Positions 21,658-23,759 of a DNA stretch of 23,759 nucleotides are shown in pieces; position 1 is the stretch's first letter; the number at the start of each line of letters is the position of its first letter. The notes beneath the pieces were generated by a model that saw only the letters and a list, made by a program, of their open reading frames with translations, did not search any database and was not told the DNA's origin. The position numbers and the translations under genes are program-made. Source of the stretch: JAJYSO01 sp964586655 (GTDB taxonomy: Bacteria; Bacteroidota; Bacteroidia; Flavobacteriales; Flavobacteriaceae); the NCBI GenBank assembly GCA_964586655.1, contig CAZPGY010000027.1, positions 1 to 23,759 of the forward strand. The letters run 5' to 3'.

Positions 21658-22335
21658 TTAGGCGTTATTTTCCTTTTTCGAATGGAACAAGAGCGCAACA
21701 TCAGCATATTGATTGGCTTGAACTGCAGACAAATCATAACCGCCAAATTCTTGCATATAATGACGAATACTGGTGCCAAATGCATCGGAAGAGCCCGAGA
21801 CACCGCCACTGCGCAAATATCTTTTCACCCCGCCCGGACCCGCAAGATGTGCCGCCGCCAAAATTCCTGAAGTCGTGACCTCGACCCCATCAATGGTTTT
21901 ACCGACAAAATTTTTAATCTGCCGTTTTAGCACCCATTTGTTACGAGCGATATACGCATAAAAAGCCGCTTCCTGAAGCGTCGGACTATTCATGAATTTG
22001 GAGACATCATGCACGCCAATCATGACCAATGTGCTACGACCAAATTGATATTTCCCAAGATAACCAAAGCGATTGACTACATCATATTGGCCCTGTGACT
22101 CTTTAAAACCTATAGCCGCTTTAAAACCCCAAAAATCATTTTGTAATAAAGGGGTTATCCGCTGTGTAGTATCTACCGTAAACCATTCACTTTTGTCAAT
22201 CATGACAAAGTCTTCTTTTACCGGCTTCACCTCTTCAACTCGGGATAACTCGTGATTCCTCTTTTTAGAAAAGCTTAAAAAGATCAAGGCCAACATTGCC
22301 GGAAGCACTGAAAATTTAACCACTTTTTTCTGCAC
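21658..22335 (-). CDS. lytic-transglycosylase-like exported protein
   Basis: This 225-residue protein starts at a GTG (22335) with a basic N-terminus and one hydrophobic segment (about 7-23), a signal anchor or signal peptide. The core (69-190) resembles an SLT/lysozyme-like domain: Glu79 in GFKESQGQYDVVN matches the catalytic glutamate and following Ser of the ESS/ESG pattern. GYLGKYQFGRSTL fits the substrate-binding region, and AAHLAGPGGVKRYL matches the A.H..G...... pattern of soluble lytic transglycosylases. It would cut peptidoglycan in the periplasm. There is no LysM domain or second hydrolase domain. It converges with the methyltransferase gene with only 7 bases between the stops. Confidence 0.68.
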   Translation of the reverse strand: MQKKVVKFSVLPAMLALIFLSFSKKRNHELSRVEEVKPVKEDFVMIDKSEWFTVDTTQRITPLLQNDFWGFKAAIGFKESQGQYDVVNRFGYLGKYQFGRSTLVMIGVHDVSKFMNSPTLQEAAFYAYIARNKWVLKRQIKNFVGKTIDGVEVTTSGILAAAHLAGPGGVKRYLRSGGVSGSSDAFGTSIRHYMQEFGGYDLSAVQANQYADVALLFHSKKENNA

Positions 22336-22687
22336 AAAATTATTTTTCCCAAAGGTCTTGAATACGTTTATATAAAACCGCCTTTGTTTTGCGGGGCAAA
22401 ATTAGACAACTTATTAAGACCTAAAAAGATTTTAAGAATATTTTATAATACGTTATTTCTCAATTACTTACAAACCTGCCTAAGCCTTGTGTCGCCTGTA
22501 TTACAAGGGAAAATATCACCAAACAATAAAATTAATAAGCCAACATTTTCCCCCTCAAGAAGAGAATTGCCCCCCCTTATCAATCTACATTTTTCTTTAT
22601 CATCAGAGACACGGTATCTAAAAATATTAGGCCTATCCTTGTTCTTTCTCTCTTCAATATTTTATTTTTGGGTTTTATTTTATCACG
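22336..22687. other. divergent intergenic region
   Basis: These 352 bases separate the transglycosylase-like gene and the thioredoxin-like gene. The right end holds a good promoter for the latter. An open frame overlaps the area but lacks protein-like character and runs into the next gene, so no gene is called. No repeat was found. Confidence 0.55.
22639..22670 (+). promoter_or_regulatory. promoter of the thioredoxin-rhodanese pair
   Basis: TTG at 22639-22641, 21 bases and TATTTTTG at 22663-22670 match the Bacteroidota promoter. The leader would be about 10 bases to the ATG at 22688. Confidence 0.6.
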
Positions 22688-23230
22688 ATGAAAAAATTAT
22701 TGGTTTTGTGCTGTATCCTTGCTATGCTGTCCTGTAAGCAATCGGGGCAGCAAATGCACCAAACCCAAGAAAAACAAAAAGATCGGGAAGCCGCTTTGGA
22801 TCAAAGTCTGCCTGATGATCCCTTTGCAGTTTATAACTTTGACAGCTTTGAACAATTATTTCTACATCAACAGGACAACCAAATACACGTCATTAACTTT
22901 TGGGGCACTTTTTGTGCGCCCTGTTTGGCAGAAATGCCCTATTTTGAAAAATTAAACAAAGAAACCGAGGTAAATGTGTTATTAGTAAGTTTAGACATGG
23001 GCTTTATGATGGACACCCGGTTAAAGCCCTACCTTAAAAAGCACCCACTCGACGCCAAACTCATTGTGTTAAACGATCCTTCGAGTAAAAAGTGGATCCC
23101 AAAAGTAAACCCCGACTGGAGCAGCAGCCTACCGGCCACTTTGATTTATAAAAATGACAAAAGTGCCTTTTTTGAACGTACTTTTGGAAGCTATGAAGAA
23201 TTATTGGCAGAGGTGAAAAAATTTCAGTAA
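22688..23230 (+). CDS. thioredoxin-like (TlpA-type) lipoprotein
   Basis: This 180-residue protein has a lipoprotein signal (MKKLLVLCCILAMLSC, with Cys16 as the lipidated residue), then a Gln/Lys-rich linker to about 45 and a thioredoxin-fold domain. VINFWGTFCAPCLAEMP (68-84) contains the redox motif Cys76-Ala-Pro-Cys79, and SLPATLIY gives the cis-proline Pro149. It is expected to act in the periplasm on protein disulfides or in cytochrome c maturation, like TlpA and ResA. The dipeptide AP between the cysteines is less common than GP and may raise or lower the redox potential. The rhodanese gene follows after 22 bases on the same transcript. Confidence 0.85.
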   Translation: MKKLLVLCCILAMLSCKQSGQQMHQTQEKQKDREAALDQSLPDDPFAVYNFDSFEQLFLHQQDNQIHVINFWGTFCAPCLAEMPYFEKLNKETEVNVLLVSLDMGFMMDTRLKPYLKKHPLDAKLIVLNDPSSKKWIPKVNPDWSSSLPATLIYKNDKSAFFERTFGSYEELLAEVKKFQ

Positions 23231-23252
23231 CTTCACATAAAGTCTATTTGCA

Positions 23253-23561
23253 ATGAAAACCCTATCACAAGAAGCTTGGCAAAAAGCTTTTAAAAATGAT
23301 GAAAACGGACAAATTATTGATGTTCGCTCAGCCGAAGAATACCAGGAAGCGCATATCCCGGGCGCAAAACTGATTGATGTTCAGGATCCGCAAAGTTTTA
23401 TGGATCAAATCAATCAACTCAATAAAACGGATTCTTATTATGTGTATTGTAATTCCGGAAACCGCGGAAACCAAGCTTGCCTGGTCATGGAATATGCCGG
23501 ATTTGAAAACACCCGTAACTTAGAAGGCGGTATAGCGCTTTGGAAAGGCGAAACCGCCTAA
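23253..23561 (+). CDS. rhodanese-like domain protein
   Basis: This 102-residue protein is a single rhodanese domain. IIDVRSAEEYQEAHIPGAKL (21-40) is the conserved N-terminal block. YCNSGNRGNQA (65-75) is the active-site loop with Cys66 as the sulfur-carrying residue, and LEGGIALWKG is the C-terminal block. The length equals that of GlpE-type single-domain rhodaneses. No signal peptide is seen, so it works in the cytosol, while the preceding thioredoxin is a lipoprotein; they share a transcript but not a compartment. Sulfur transfer or redox signalling is likely. A terminator follows. Confidence 0.88.
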   Translation: MKTLSQEAWQKAFKNDENGQIIDVRSAEEYQEAHIPGAKLIDVQDPQSFMDQINQLNKTDSYYVYCNSGNRGNQACLVMEYAGFENTRNLEGGIALWKGETA

Positions 23562-23587
23562 TTAACACATATTTTACCCCCCCAATA

Positions 23588-23628
23588 AACACCCTCCTAA
23601 CGCCGCATCACTGTGAGGGTGTTTTTTT
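23588..23628 (+). terminator. intrinsic terminator after the rhodanese gene
   Basis: AACACCCTC (23588-23596) and GAGGGTGTT (23615-23623) form a perfect nine-base stem around an 18-base loop, followed by a run of Ts. It lies 27 bases after the stop. Confidence 0.85.
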
Positions 23629-23704
23629 GTGTATGCTTAAGCGTGAGGTCTCATCATTTGCCTTATACCCATTCCTACCATATTGCTGCTGCCCTGTTTC
23701 TACT

Positions 23705-23759
23705 TAATACCAAAATGAAATATTAATTAGTCCAATATTTATGTCTAAATTCCAAATCT
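23705..23759 (-). repeat. dispersed intergenic repeat, inverted copy cut by the window edge
   Basis: Read on the plus strand, TAATACCA and then TATTAA, ATTTAT and CTAAATT follow the order of the reverse complement of the copy-2 tail (8757 down to about 8703), with a two-base gap. By eye about two thirds of the positions agree. The rest of the copy would lie outside the window. Confidence 0.5.

Noticed and set aside
22384..22737. 117-codon plus-strand frame in the divergent spacer
   Set aside because: It overlaps the signal peptide of the thioredoxin-like gene in a different frame, contains that gene's promoter and looks non-coding.

Overview
The window looks like a chromosome segment of a flavobacterium (phylum Bacteroidota). 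The evidence is the AT-rich composition, the sigma-ABfr-type promoters (TTG about 20 bases before TAnnTTTG), the fused SecDF protein, small Bacteroidota-type families (DUF6588-like, CAL67264-like) and the dnaA / low-molecular-weight tyrosine phosphatase / tetrapyrrole-methylase-like gene order. No rRNA, tRNA, CRISPR array, transposase or prophage gene was found.

Bases 1-3370 are an accessory, visibly AT-richer stretch with short plus-strand genes separated by long spacers, several of them broken. It holds a two-TM hypothetical, a ParE-type toxin-antitoxin pair whose toxin is frameshifted at an A4 run, an SRPBCC gene cut by an in-frame amber codon that overlaps a UbiE-like methyltransferase, and a HigB/HigA-type pair. 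In that last pair the toxin appears reduced to its two ends while the antitoxin, promoter and a palindromic operator remain. Both antitoxins are intact and both toxins are damaged.

Bases 3377-9504 carry housekeeping and metabolic genes. These are a HAD phosphatase (+), then a minus-strand series (TMEM175-like channel, PLP cysteine synthase/CBS-like enzyme, YkvA/DUF1232 protein, RluF-type pseudouridine synthase, alpha/beta hydrolase, lipoprotein), and then divergent queE (+) with a UUCG-loop terminator.

Bases 9962-17794 hold gyrB, a DUF6588-like outer-membrane candidate, secDF and a membrane-anchored SRPBCC-GyrI-like fusion, all plus strand and mostly separated by intrinsic terminators or promoters.

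Bases 18003-23561 hold a 57-residue membrane protein and a YbgC-type thioesterase (both -), then dnaA overlapping a tyrosine phosphatase gene and followed by a methyltransferase (+), a lytic-transglycosylase-like protein (-), and a thioredoxin-like lipoprotein with a rhodanese (+).

A degenerate dispersed intergenic repeat occurs at least three or four times (about 3300, 8619-8757, 17886-17999, and inverted at the right edge). It and the pattern of broken toxin genes are the observations most worth following up.
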